64,000 nucleotides of DNA, from NCBI RefSeq assembly GCF_016892705.1, contig NZ_JAFEMB010000006.1, positions 124,001 through 188,000 of the forward strand, written 5' to 3'. The DNA is from Microvirga pudoricolor (GTDB lineage Bacteria > Pseudomonadota > Alphaproteobacteria > Rhizobiales > Beijerinckiaceae). Shown here piece by piece: positions 35,487 to 43,375 of this stretch. Position 1 is the first letter of the stretch; each line of letters begins with the position of its first letter. The notes beneath the pieces were generated by a model, which did no database searches, was not told the DNA's origin, and saw only the letters and a list, made by a program, of their open reading frames with translations. The position numbers and the translations under genes were made by a program.

Positions 35487-36017
35487 ATGCCAGTCTACAG
35501 CCTTGACGACGCCACGCCCGACCTCCCAGAGGCCGGGCGTTTTTGGATCGCTCCCGATGCGCATGTGATCGGCCGGGTCCGCCTCGCGCCGGATGTGGGC
35601 ATCTGGTTCGGATGCGTTCTGAGAGGCGACAACGAGTGGATCGAGATCGGGGAGGGGACCAATGTCCAGGAGGGCTGCGTCCTTCACACCGACATGGGCG
35701 CTCCGATGCGGATCGGGCCGAACTGCACCATCGGCCATCGCGCCATCCTGCATGGCTGCACCATTGGCGAGAATTCCCTGATCGGCATGGGCGCGACGGT
35801 GCTCAACCATGCCCGGATCGGCGCCAACTGCCTCGTGGGCGCCAACGCCCTGGTTACCGAAGGCAAGGAATTTCCCGATAATTCGCTGATCGTAGGGTCG
35901 CCCGCGCGCGCCATCAAGGCCCTCGGCCCGGATGCCGCCGAACGGCTGAAGGCGTCCGCGCAAGGTTATGTGAAGAACTGGCAGCGCTTCGCGAAGGGCC
36001 TGAAGCGGGTCGAGTGA
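35487..36017 (+). CDS. Gamma-class carbonic anhydrase family protein
   Basis: 176-residue left-handed beta-helix protein. LRGDNEWIEIGEGTNVQEG contains the Arg and Asp of the fold. Zinc histidines are in CVLHTDMG and IGHRAILHGC. This family (YrdA/PaaY/CaiE-like) includes true CamH-like enzymes and unproven homologues. Hydration of CO2 is plausible but not certain. 14 bp after DUF3126, so cysE-DUF3126-this gene may be one transcript. Confidence 0.88.
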   Translation: MPVYSLDDATPDLPEAGRFWIAPDAHVIGRVRLAPDVGIWFGCVLRGDNEWIEIGEGTNVQEGCVLHTDMGAPMRIGPNCTIGHRAILHGCTIGENSLIGMGATVLNHARIGANCLVGANALVTEGKEFPDNSLIVGSPARAIKALGPDAAERLKASAQGYVKNWQRFAKGLKRVE

Positions 36018-36032
36018 TCCGCCAGCTCCGGC

Positions 36033-36656
36033 CTATTTATTGGCCGTGGTGGTCGGCGAGGTGGTGATGCCGCCCAGCGACACCCAGGCCGAGGCCTCCT
36101 GGCTCTCGCGCTTCACGTAAGCATAGCCCGTCTGATCCCAGGACAGAACCGCCGACGTCTTGTTGTCGAGGATGTAGTCGCCTTTGTCGGTGCGCACCAT
36201 CAGCACCGCATGGCCCTCGCCCAGCTCGTCGATGACAACCGTCATGCGCATGGCGCGGCGCGGAAGGCCGAGATCGGCGAGGAGCTTGCGCTTGAGAAGT
36301 TGATAATCCTCGCAATCGCCCTTGCCGTCGATGGGAAACGACCAGTAATCGACCACGCCGAGGTGGTCCTGGTCCGTGACGGGCTTCACCTCCGCGTTCA
36401 CGCGCTTGTTCACCGACACGATGGCGTTCCAGACCTGCGAGGTCAGGGTGATGATCCGCGGCTCGTTGGAATTGACGGCGCATTCCGCCGGATTCTTCTC
36501 GCAGAACTTGACCCATCCGAGGATCGGCTTGGCCGTACCGCTGTTCTGGATCGGCTGACCGCCCGACGGCAGCGACGCCACGGTCTGGGCCTGGACGGCG
36601 GAACCTGAAACCAACGCAAAACCGAGAAACGCGATCTTGAAAATGTGGCGACCCAT
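36033..36656 (-). CDS. Bacterial transglutaminase-like cysteine peptidase (BTLCP)
   Basis: 207-residue exported protein. The signal peptide MGRHIFKIAFLGFALVSGSAVQAQ is followed by a DUF920-like BTLCP domain. The catalytic triad is visible as Cys in GDCEDY, His in EGHAVLMVR and Asp in YILDNKT. Members act in the periplasm; LapG, which cleaves the adhesin LapA, is the best-known relative. No lapD gene is seen. An alternative ATG at 36710 adds 18 residues before the signal peptide. Confidence 0.88.
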   Translation of the reverse strand: MGRHIFKIAFLGFALVSGSAVQAQTVASLPSGGQPIQNSGTAKPILGWVKFCEKNPAECAVNSNEPRIITLTSQVWNAIVSVNKRVNAEVKPVTDQDHLGVVDYWSFPIDGKGDCEDYQLLKRKLLADLGLPRRAMRMTVVIDELGEGHAVLMVRTDKGDYILDNKTSAVLSWDQTGYAYVKRESQEASAWVSLGGITTSPTTTANK

Positions 36657-37016
36657 GAAGCGCCGGGCGCGAGCAACCGAACCAAACTTGGAAATCAATG
36701 ACTGCCCCATGCCCCACCAGCCGGTTAAACTTCTTTTAACCAAGCTCGCATGGTTGCCGGGAGGGCTCAAGCTTAAAGTAAAAGGTGAGTTAACGCGTCG
36801 CGGAGCCGTTGGTTCCGTTATGGTTAACGAAACGTAAATTTTTATGAGAACGTAAGGTAAGTCATTGTTTCAAAAGGAAACATGCGGCGCGAATTTCCAG
36901 CCTACGGGACTGTGCACATCCCGCCGCGGGCTCTATGGTAACGGTCTCCTGCTGAACTGCGTTCAAACGATGGCGCGATCGCCCAGCGCCCAGCCAAGAA
37001 GTTTCCGTAACGTCAT
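36657..37016. other. AT-rich intergenic region, divergent promoters
   Basis: About 360 bp between the BTLCP gene and the rhomboid gene. The stretch 36735-36890 is clearly richer in A and T than its surroundings. It includes two GTTAAC sites (about 36789 and 36823) and A/T runs. It probably holds the promoters of both genes. No RNA gene recognised. Confidence 0.45.
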
Positions 37017-37835
37017 ATGCCTCTCCCTCAAGCGAATCCCCGAGAGCCGATCTTCAACCTGCCGGCCGTCGTTCTTGCGTCCCTGGCGCTGTTGGTCGGC
37101 ATCCACGCGCTGCGCGACCTCGTGCTCTCGGATGCCGTCAATTTCGACATCCTGATCGATTGGGCCGTCATTCCGGCCCGATGGGCGGCGGCCTATGGGG
37201 GTGTGCCGCCCGACGAGATCCTGAACGCTCTGTCCTCGAGCCCAGGAGACGAGCCCTCGCTGCCCCTCGAGCTTGCCCGCTACATCCTGGCGCAGGGGTC
37301 GGGCCATCCGCTGAGCGGCTTGACCTACGCTCTCCTGCACGGGTCCTGGACCCATGTGCTCATGAACGGGGTGTGGCTTGCGGCCTTCGGGACGCCCGTC
37401 GCGCGGCGCTGCGGAGCGTTGCGCTTTCTTCTGCTGGCCGCCGCCGCCGCACTGGCCGGCGCGATCTTCTACACGGTGGTGCACCCGCTCCAGGTCATCC
37501 CGCTCATCGGCGCGTCCGCGGCGGTGTCCGGCATGATGGCGGCCGCCGCGTGGTTCATGTTCTCGCCACCGGTCTGGATGCTGGAAGGCCGGATCTCCGA
37601 GCCCCACGAGCGCCCGAGGGAAAGCCTGGCCGGTCTCGTGACCAATCGCCAAGTGCTGCTGTTCTTAGGGGTCTGGCTTCTCATCAACTACTTCTCGGCG
37701 GCGTTCGCCGAGCCTCTCGGGGTCACGGATGCCAGCATCGCCTGGGAGGCGCATATCGGCGGCTTCCTGGCCGGCTTGCTGCTGTTTCCCCTGGTCGACC
37801 CCCTGCCGCCACGGGAGCGGCGCGCCTCGGCTTGA
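37017..37835 (+). CDS. Rhomboid family intramembrane serine protease
   Basis: 272-residue protein with about seven hydrophobic segments. The loop-1 signature GSWTHVLMNGVWLAAFG carries the conserved His and Asn. The nucleophile region is LIGASAAVSGMM with Ser167, and the catalytic His246 lies in WEAHIGGFLAGL. In most rhomboids the Ser is followed by Gly (GASG); here it is Ala, an unusual substitution, but the dyad is intact. Likely cleaves a membrane substrate; none known. Confidence 0.85.
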   Translation: MPLPQANPREPIFNLPAVVLASLALLVGIHALRDLVLSDAVNFDILIDWAVIPARWAAAYGGVPPDEILNALSSSPGDEPSLPLELARYILAQGSGHPLSGLTYALLHGSWTHVLMNGVWLAAFGTPVARRCGALRFLLLAAAAALAGAIFYTVVHPLQVIPLIGASAAVSGMMAAAAWFMFSPPVWMLEGRISEPHERPRESLAGLVTNRQVLLFLGVWLLINYFSAAFAEPLGVTDASIAWEAHIGGFLAGLLLFPLVDPLPPRERRASA

Positions 37836-37985
37836 AATGCTCGGATTTCTGCCCGATGATCCCCCGATGAACAGGGTCGGGGCCGTTCCGCCTGTTTGAC
37901 GCGGGACGAGAAACCCCCGGCCTCAGGCAGGCCGCTGGCCGCGCGGGCACGCCGTTCGCGAAGGCCGGGCCACGGAGGGTGCCTC

Positions 37986-38417
37986 ATGAGCGTCAACAAC
38001 ATCCTGCAGACCAAAGGCACGAAGGTCGCGACCATCGCGTCCACCCACACCATGGGCGAGGCCATCAAACTGCTGGCCGAGTGGAAGATCGGTGCGCTTC
38101 TCGTGACCGACGGGGTGAAGCCGGTGGCCGGCATCATTTCCGAGCGCGACATCGTCCGGGCCATCGCCCATAAGGGGCACGCCATCCTCGGCAGCTCTGT
38201 CGCCGATCACATGACCCGGGACGTGGTGACCTGCACGAGCAAGTCGGACATCACCGACATCATGGAACTCATGACCCGAGGCCGCTTCCGACACCTGCCG
38301 GTGGTGGAGAACGACAGGCTCGTCGGCGTGATCTCCATCGGCGACGTGGTCAAGCACCGCCTCGCCGAAATCGAGGCGGAGACCCAGGCCATCAAGGACT
38401 ACATAGCCACGGCTTGA
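37986..38417 (+). CDS. Tandem CBS-domain protein
   Basis: 143-residue protein of two CBS motifs (about residues 12-65 and 75-130): IGALLVTDGVKPVAGIISERDIVRA and GRFRHLPVVENDRLVGVISIGDVVKHRL. The pair binds adenosine nucleotides and senses energy state in many proteins. No effector domain is attached. ATG at 37986 is the conserved start. Confidence 0.88.
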   Translation: MSVNNILQTKGTKVATIASTHTMGEAIKLLAEWKIGALLVTDGVKPVAGIISERDIVRAIAHKGHAILGSSVADHMTRDVVTCTSKSDITDIMELMTRGRFRHLPVVENDRLVGVISIGDVVKHRLAEIEAETQAIKDYIATA

Positions 38418-38463
38418 GAGATCGTCCGCTCGAGCCCCCGGGTCGCGTGCGGCATTGCGGGCC

Positions 38464-39462
38464 TCAGGCCTGCTCGGATTCCTTGATCAGGTCGAGGATA
38501 TCGGGCAGGGCCCGCTCGGCCGCCTGCCGGCCCAGGGTGATGTACTCTTCCGCCCTGTGGAACTCGAACAGCCCCATCTTGGCGAGCTTGGGCGAGATCA
38601 TGATGTCCGGCGGATCGCCCGCGAGCCGGGAACGGGCAATCCGGTCCTGGGTGATGTTGAAGGCATCCACCATGACCGTGGCGAGGCCCGGCGCGTTGGG
38701 CTTGTGCGGGCGGTTCGACCGGATCGGGAACAATCCCCAGCGGCGTGGCTCGCTGATGGCCGACTCGATCTCCTGCTGGTCGCTGGTGTCCGATTCGTAG
38801 GATTGGATCACCGTGCCGCGAACGCGGATCTCGCCATTCAGGTTCACGCAGATCACGAGATCCGCGCCCAGCGCCCGAGCCGCCGTGATTGGAATCGGGT
38901 TGACGAGCGCTCCGTCCATGAGCCAGCGACCGCCTACGCTCACGGGTTCGAACACGCCCGGCAGGGCGTAGGACGCCCGCATGGCCTGAACCAGGGACCC
39001 TTTCGTCAACCAGACCTCATGGCCGCTCACCAGTTCGGTGGCGATGGTGCAGAAGCGGATCTGGAGGGTTTCGACCCGCTCGTCGGTCAGGTCCTGGTCC
39101 AGCAGCCGCTGGAGCCGTCCGCCGCCGATGAGGCCCGTGCCGCTGATATTGAAGTCGAGCAGTCCCATGACGCGGCGCTTGGTCAGTGCGCGGGCGAAGG
39201 CCTCCAGGTTGTCGAGCTTGCCGGCCGCGTAGCAGCCGCCCACCACGGCCCCGATGGAGCTTCCGGCAATCACGTCCGGCGTGATGCCTGCATCCTTGAG
39301 CACGCGCAGGACGCCGATATGGGACCAGCCCCGCGCCGCACCGCCGCCCAGGGCCAACCCAATTTTCAGCTTGGTGCGAGCCTTCCGCTCGACCGGTCCC
39401 TGCGCGTCCATGCCGCCGCCACCCGATCCGATGTTCCTTCGAGCGATGTTATCCCACAACAT
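38464..39462 (-). CDS. Patatin-like phospholipase (RssA-type)
   Basis: 332-residue protein. Oxyanion loop LALGGGAARGWSHIGVLRVL, nucleophile in VIAGSSIGAVVGG (GxSxG), and catalytic Asp in WLMDGALVNPIP are intact. It is a putative lipid acyl hydrolase, cytosolic or membrane-associated. ATG 39462 has TGGAG at a seven-base spacing. ATG 39489 and ATG 39411 are alternatives. Confidence 0.87.
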   Translation of the reverse strand: MLWDNIARRNIGSGGGGMDAQGPVERKARTKLKIGLALGGGAARGWSHIGVLRVLKDAGITPDVIAGSSIGAVVGGCYAAGKLDNLEAFARALTKRRVMGLLDFNISGTGLIGGGRLQRLLDQDLTDERVETLQIRFCTIATELVSGHEVWLTKGSLVQAMRASYALPGVFEPVSVGGRWLMDGALVNPIPITAARALGADLVICVNLNGEIRVRGTVIQSYESDTSDQQEIESAISEPRRWGLFPIRSNRPHKPNAPGLATVMVDAFNITQDRIARSRLAGDPPDIMISPKLAKMGLFEFHRAEEYITLGRQAAERALPDILDLIKESEQA

Positions 39463-39540
39463 GGTCCGGCTCCAGGCTCGCCCATGCATGGCAGGATCTC
39501 ATGAAGAGGTGATGAACGGCGATGGAGCAGGAGCGGTACG

Positions 39541-40680
39541 TCATGCGAAGGAGGACACGACCCGACGGGCCATGAGCATCACGGCCAGCGCCAGAAGGAC
39601 CAGGACCGAGAGGGCCGCCCGGAGGCCCACCGCGTCGCCCCCGAAACCGATGAAAGGTGGACCGAAAAGCAGGCCCGCATACCCGAAGGTAGCCACCATG
39701 GCGACCCCGATCCCGGGCGGAATGCCCTTGACCTGGGTGGCGGCGCTGAACAGAACGGGCACCACGTTCGCCAGGCCCAGCCCCATGATGGCGAAGCCGA
39801 GAATCACGACCGATGGCGTCGGGAGCGCCAGGGCGAGGGCCAGCCCGCATCCGGCCAGGGCTGCCCCCATGACAATCGTGCGCACCCGTCCGAACTTGTG
39901 CACCACCGCGTCTCCCAGCAGGCGGCAGGCCGTCATGGTGAGGGAGAATGCCGCGAATCCCGCCGCCGCCATGTCCAGGGAGGCCCCGGCCACGGTCTGG
40001 AGGTAGATCGCCGACCAATCCACGAGCGCGCCCTCGATGAGGAAGCACATGAGGGTCATGATGGCCAGACCCAGGATGGCCCCGCGGGGCCACGCGAAGG
40101 CATGGCCTTCCTCCGCCTTGCCCTCGTGCAGCACCCGCGCGGATGCCGCCAGGAACAGAAGCGCCATGGCGGAGCACGACACGGCCAGGGTCGCCACGAC
40201 GCCGAGATCGGCCTTGATCATCAGCCCAGACGCGGTGGCGCCGAGGAGGCCGCCGAGGCTGAAGAAGGCGTGGAAGGAGGACATGATGGGGCTGCCCCAT
40301 TCCCGCTCCACGGCCGCCGCGTTGGTGTTCATAGACACGTCCATGGCCCCGTTGCAGGCGCCGGCCAGGAGGGAGGCCACGATCAGGAGGGGCAGATTGG
40401 GCGCGATGCCGGGCAGGAAGAGCGTGACGGCGAAGCCGAACGCCGCCGCCAGGACGGTGGTGCGGCTGCCCAGAAGGCCCGACAGCCAGCCCACCACCGG
40501 CATCAGCACCACCGCGCCGAGCCCGAAGGCCAGGAGCGCGAAGCTGATCTGACCGTCGGACAGGGACAAGGCGTCCTTGAAGCGGGGGAGCTGGGCCGCC
40601 CAGGTGCCGATGCCGAAGCCGTTGCCGAAGAAGATCGCGGCCGCGGCGGCGCGGGCGGAGAAGCGGGGATGCGAAATCAT
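39541..40680 (-). CDS. MFS transporter (YbjJ-like)
   Basis: 379-residue membrane protein with about 12 hydrophobic segments. FGNGFGIGTWAAQLPRFKDALSLSDG and ACNGAMDVSMNTNAAAVE are motifs of the YbjJ/fucose-permease-like MFS group. The substrate is unknown. ATG at 40680 (MISHPRFSARA); a GTG nine bases earlier is possible. A longer frame to 40983 overlaps hisI and is not coding. Confidence 0.85.
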   Translation of the reverse strand: MISHPRFSARAAAAAIFFGNGFGIGTWAAQLPRFKDALSLSDGQISFALLAFGLGAVVLMPVVGWLSGLLGSRTTVLAAAFGFAVTLFLPGIAPNLPLLIVASLLAGACNGAMDVSMNTNAAAVEREWGSPIMSSFHAFFSLGGLLGATASGLMIKADLGVVATLAVSCSAMALLFLAASARVLHEGKAEEGHAFAWPRGAILGLAIMTLMCFLIEGALVDWSAIYLQTVAGASLDMAAAGFAAFSLTMTACRLLGDAVVHKFGRVRTIVMGAALAGCGLALALALPTPSVVILGFAIMGLGLANVVPVLFSAATQVKGIPPGIGVAMVATFGYAGLLFGPPFIGFGGDAVGLRAALSVLVLLALAVMLMARRVVSSFA

Positions 40681-40763
40681 GGGATGCACATAACCGGTGG
40701 AAGGCGTTCTCGCACCCCACCAGAATCGGGGGGCTGCCCTGTGGGGGCGGACAGGCGGCTCCG

Positions 40764-41177
40764 CTATGAAAGGGTCAGGACCGCCTGCCCGTCCCGGACC
40801 ACGACGGTCCGGTAGAAGCAGGACCGGCGGCCGGTATGGCAGCAACCGCCGTCGCCCGCGACGCGAACCTTCAGCCACAGGGCATCCTGGTCGCAATCCA
40901 CGCGCATCTCGACCACGGTCTGGATCTGCCCGCTGGTTGCTCCCTTGTGCCAGAGTTCGCCCCGGGAGCGGGACCAGTACCATGCTTCTCCCGTCTCCAG
41001 GGTCCGAGCCAGGGCGTCGGCGTTCATGTGAGCAACCATCAGGAGCTCACCGGTCTCGACATCCGTGGCGATGCAGGTCACGAGCCCATCCGGGCCAAAG
41101 CGCGGGGTCAGGACATGGCCTTCCTCCAACTCAGGCTTCGAACCGGAGGCCGGGAAGGGCAGGAGGGTGTCAGCCAT
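40764..41177 (-). CDS. hisI: Phosphoribosyl-AMP cyclohydrolase
   Basis: 137-residue enzyme of the third step in histidine synthesis, which opens the purine ring of [39 protein letters not shown] and the metal motifs [11 protein letters not shown] and [13 protein letters not shown] match HisI, with Asp and Cys zinc/magnesium ligands. No hisE fusion. Divergent from the iscU-like gene across 84 bp. Confidence 0.95.
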   Translation of the reverse strand: MADTLLPFPASGSKPELEEGHVLTPRFGPDGLVTCIATDVETGELLMVAHMNADALARTLETGEAWYWSRSRGELWHKGATSGQIQTVVEMRVDCDQDALWLKVRVAGDGGCCHTGRRSCFYRTVVVRDGQAVLTLS

Positions 41178-41261
41178 GGGGAAACCTTCGAGATCGGGGC
41201 AGCGGATCGCGGATCGTGATAAGGATCCCTATATGGAGCGCAAGCCCCGGACCCCGGACCC

Positions 41262-41708
41262 ATGCTGAACGAAATCTACAACAAGCGTATTCTCGAGCTG
41301 GCGGCGGGCATTCCTCGCCTGGGCCGCCTGCCCGACGCCCATGCGTCGGCCTCGGCCCATTCGAAACTGTGCGGCTCCACCGTGACGATCGACCTGAAGC
41401 TCCACGGCGGCGTGGTGACGGATTTCGCCCATGAGGTGAAGGCCTGCGCCCTGGGCCAGGCTTCCTCGTCCATCATGGCCGCGAACATTGTCGGCGCGAC
41501 AGCCGACGAGCTGCGCGCGATCCGGGAGGCGACCCGGCGGATGCTCAAAGCGGGCGGGCCGCCGCCGGACGGCCGATGGGGCGATCTGAGGGTGCTCGAG
41601 CCGGTGCGGGACTTCAAGGCCCGTCACGCCTCCGTGCTCCTGACCTTCGACGCCGTTGTGGACGCCATCGACCAGATCGAGGCCGGACGCGACGCCAAGT
41701 CCGCCTAA
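41262..41708 (+). CDS. IscU/NifU-type Fe-S cluster scaffold protein
   Basis: 148-residue scaffold. Ligand regions SKLCGSTVTIDLKLHGG and VKACALGQASSSIMAAN supply two of the three cluster cysteines. The third ligand is not at the usual place, because the C-terminal part (FKARHASVLLTFDAV) has His and no Cys. The alphaproteobacterial SufU-like group has this form. It neighbours yidD and thrS, typical of Hyphomicrobiales, but the radical SAM gene intervenes here. Confidence 0.82.
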   Translation: MLNEIYNKRILELAAGIPRLGRLPDAHASASAHSKLCGSTVTIDLKLHGGVVTDFAHEVKACALGQASSSIMAANIVGATADELRAIREATRRMLKAGGPPPDGRWGDLRVLEPVRDFKARHASVLLTFDAVVDAIDQIEAGRDAKSA

Positions 41709-41745
41709 AGGGTGCGTCGCGTCGAGGGGCGTGCCCGCGTCCTGG

Positions 41746-42777
41746 TCAGGCCGACAGCCTCATCGGCGCGCGGCGCTGCAGGATCCGCGCTTGGTCGTCC
41801 GCCGAGCCGTAGCGCATGTCGAGGCTGCGGGCCGTGTGGGCCCAGTCCGCCATGGTCTTCACCGATTCCATGAGGCCGACCACGAACGGGTCCGAACGCC
41901 AAGCCCGGACCTTGGGCCAGAGGCTCTCCAAGGATTCGTCGAGAATGTTTCCGACCTTGGCCTCGTAGATCGGGAAGGCGCGCAGCGCCCCATCCGGCTC
42001 GATATGGGCGATGTCCAGGTCGACGGCGCTGATGCCGGGTTGAGGCAGGAAATAGCGCACGTCCGTCACGGATATGTCGACTTCGCAACCGGCCTGGGCC
42101 GCGAGCCGCTGCCCCACCGCGATCATGCCGACCAACTCGTCGATGGACAGGAGCTCGCTGTCCTCGAAATCTTTCTCGGCCGCCAGGCCGGACGGAATGA
42201 CCGCTCCGAACCGGATGAAATCGAGCCCTGGAAAGCGCTCGACCGCCATGGCGACGAAGCGCTCGAGATCCGCCTCACGGGCCCCGGACCGGGTCAGGGT
42301 GTAGTCGATTCCGAATGTGTAGCAGCCCTGGCCCGACGCCTGTCGTTCCAGCTTGACGCGGTGAAGGGTGTCCAGCGCCCGCAGGCCGCGCTCGAAGGCG
42401 CCAGGTCGGCCGCGGACGGTATCGTGGATCGCCGGATCGGCGCCGTCGACGCTCACCGCGACGCTTGCGACGGACTCGGCCAAGGCCCCTGCGGTGCGCT
42501 CCGGCATCGACCAGCCGCTCGTGAAGACCGTCACGGCGATCCCGGCGTCGTGCAAACGCCGCATGGCTTCGAGCGCCCAGCGAACCGAGAGGGGCTCGCC
42601 ACCCGAAATCGAGACCTTCTTGGCCTGCGCCGCGATGATCCTGTCGATGACCCGCATCGCCGCGTCGCGATCCAAGGTGCGAGCTGGGCGGCGCCCGGAC
42701 TCGGTGTAGCAATGGACGCACCGCAAGGGGCAGGCATAGGTGATGTCCCAAATGAATTTGCCGATCGCGACCGCCAT
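41746..42777 (-). CDS. Orphan radical SAM protein with cysteine-poor SPASM-like C-terminus
   Basis: 343-residue protein. The [4Fe-4S] motif CPLRCVHC (Cys16, Cys20, Cys23) lies right at the N-terminus after KFIWDITYA, and SGGEPLS (GGE motif) follows. The barrel continues VTVFTSGWSMPE and VAVSVDGADPAIHDTVRG, typical of SPASM-type peptide-modifying enzymes such as MftC or AlbA. The tail DIAHIEPDGALRAFPIY and VGNILDESLESLW has the SPASM shape, but the cysteines usually found there are absent. It sits on the opposite strand between iscU-like and yidD. No precursor peptide is recognised nearby. Confidence 0.85.
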   Translation of the reverse strand: MAVAIGKFIWDITYACPLRCVHCYTESGRRPARTLDRDAAMRVIDRIIAAQAKKVSISGGEPLSVRWALEAMRRLHDAGIAVTVFTSGWSMPERTAGALAESVASVAVSVDGADPAIHDTVRGRPGAFERGLRALDTLHRVKLERQASGQGCYTFGIDYTLTRSGAREADLERFVAMAVERFPGLDFIRFGAVIPSGLAAEKDFEDSELLSIDELVGMIAVGQRLAAQAGCEVDISVTDVRYFLPQPGISAVDLDIAHIEPDGALRAFPIYEAKVGNILDESLESLWPKVRAWRSDPFVVGLMESVKTMADWAHTARSLDMRYGSADDQARILQRRAPMRLSA

Positions 42778-42818
42778 GACCACATGCCCCCAAGGCCAGC
42801 TTCCCGCAGGCCTCCTAC

Positions 42819-42839
42819 GTATCGTAACATTGTATCGTA
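42819..42839. promoter_or_regulatory. Direct repeat upstream of radical SAM gene
   Basis: GTATCGTA occurs twice, 42819-42826 and 42832-42839, 13 bp apart, in an AT-rich patch about 45 bp before the radical SAM ATG. On the minus strand the overlapping TACAAT (42834-42829) could be a -10 element. It may be a regulator site. The evidence is only repetition and composition. Confidence 0.4.
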
Positions 42840-42959
42840 CTTTCAGGTTCGCCTTCCACGCAGCGGTGGTTGAAGGGCGCCGGTCGGCACGACGGGGTTG
42901 CAACCTCAGGACGCGGTTGCCGCTTGAACTGGGACAGGGGAGAGGTTGGAGACGGATTC

Positions 42960-43301
42960 ATGGAAGCCTCGGCCAAGCATCTTCCCCGCCGTGTGGCCCA
43001 TGTGGCGATCCGCGGCTACCAGCTCACTTTGTCGGGGCTGGTCGGCCGCCAGTGCCGACACCTGCCATCCTGCTCGGATTACACCGACGAGGCCATTCAG
43101 AGACATGGATTCTGGGCTGGGGGCTGGATCGGATTCGCGCGGATCTGCCGCTGTGGCCCGTTCGGGACGTCGGGGCTCGACCTCGTTCCTGAAACATTGC
43201 CCGAACGATCCGGCTGGTATAAGCCCTGGGCCTATGGCCGTTGGCGAGGCGTGAATGCCCCTGCGGTCACCTGCGAGGCGGTCGAACCTGACGGCGACTG
43301 A
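42960..43301 (+). CDS. yidD: Membrane protein insertion efficiency factor YidD
   Basis: 113-residue protein. [28 protein letters not shown] and [19 protein letters not shown] contain the conserved YidD cysteines ([10 protein letters not shown]) and the CxCGPF motif. It aids YidC-dependent membrane protein insertion. Start ATG 42960 ([11 protein letters not shown]). Upstream of thrS by 74 bp on the same strand. Confidence 0.92.
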   Translation: MEASAKHLPRRVAHVAIRGYQLTLSGLVGRQCRHLPSCSDYTDEAIQRHGFWAGGWIGFARICRCGPFGTSGLDLVPETLPERSGWYKPWAYGRWRGVNAPAVTCEAVEPDGD

Positions 43302-43375
43302 CCGCGCTTCGACCCCGCACCCGTCGGCCCCCGCTTACCTGCTTTGTTGGCAGGAGTGAGCCAGGAGACCCATTG

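Noticed and set aside
42811..42817. Strong TAGGAGG Shine-Dalgarno-like sequence on the minus strand upstream of the radical SAM gene
   Set aside because: No start codon of a sensible frame lies 5-10 bp downstream. The in-frame GTG/ATG are about 26-32 bases away, so it is probably coincidental.
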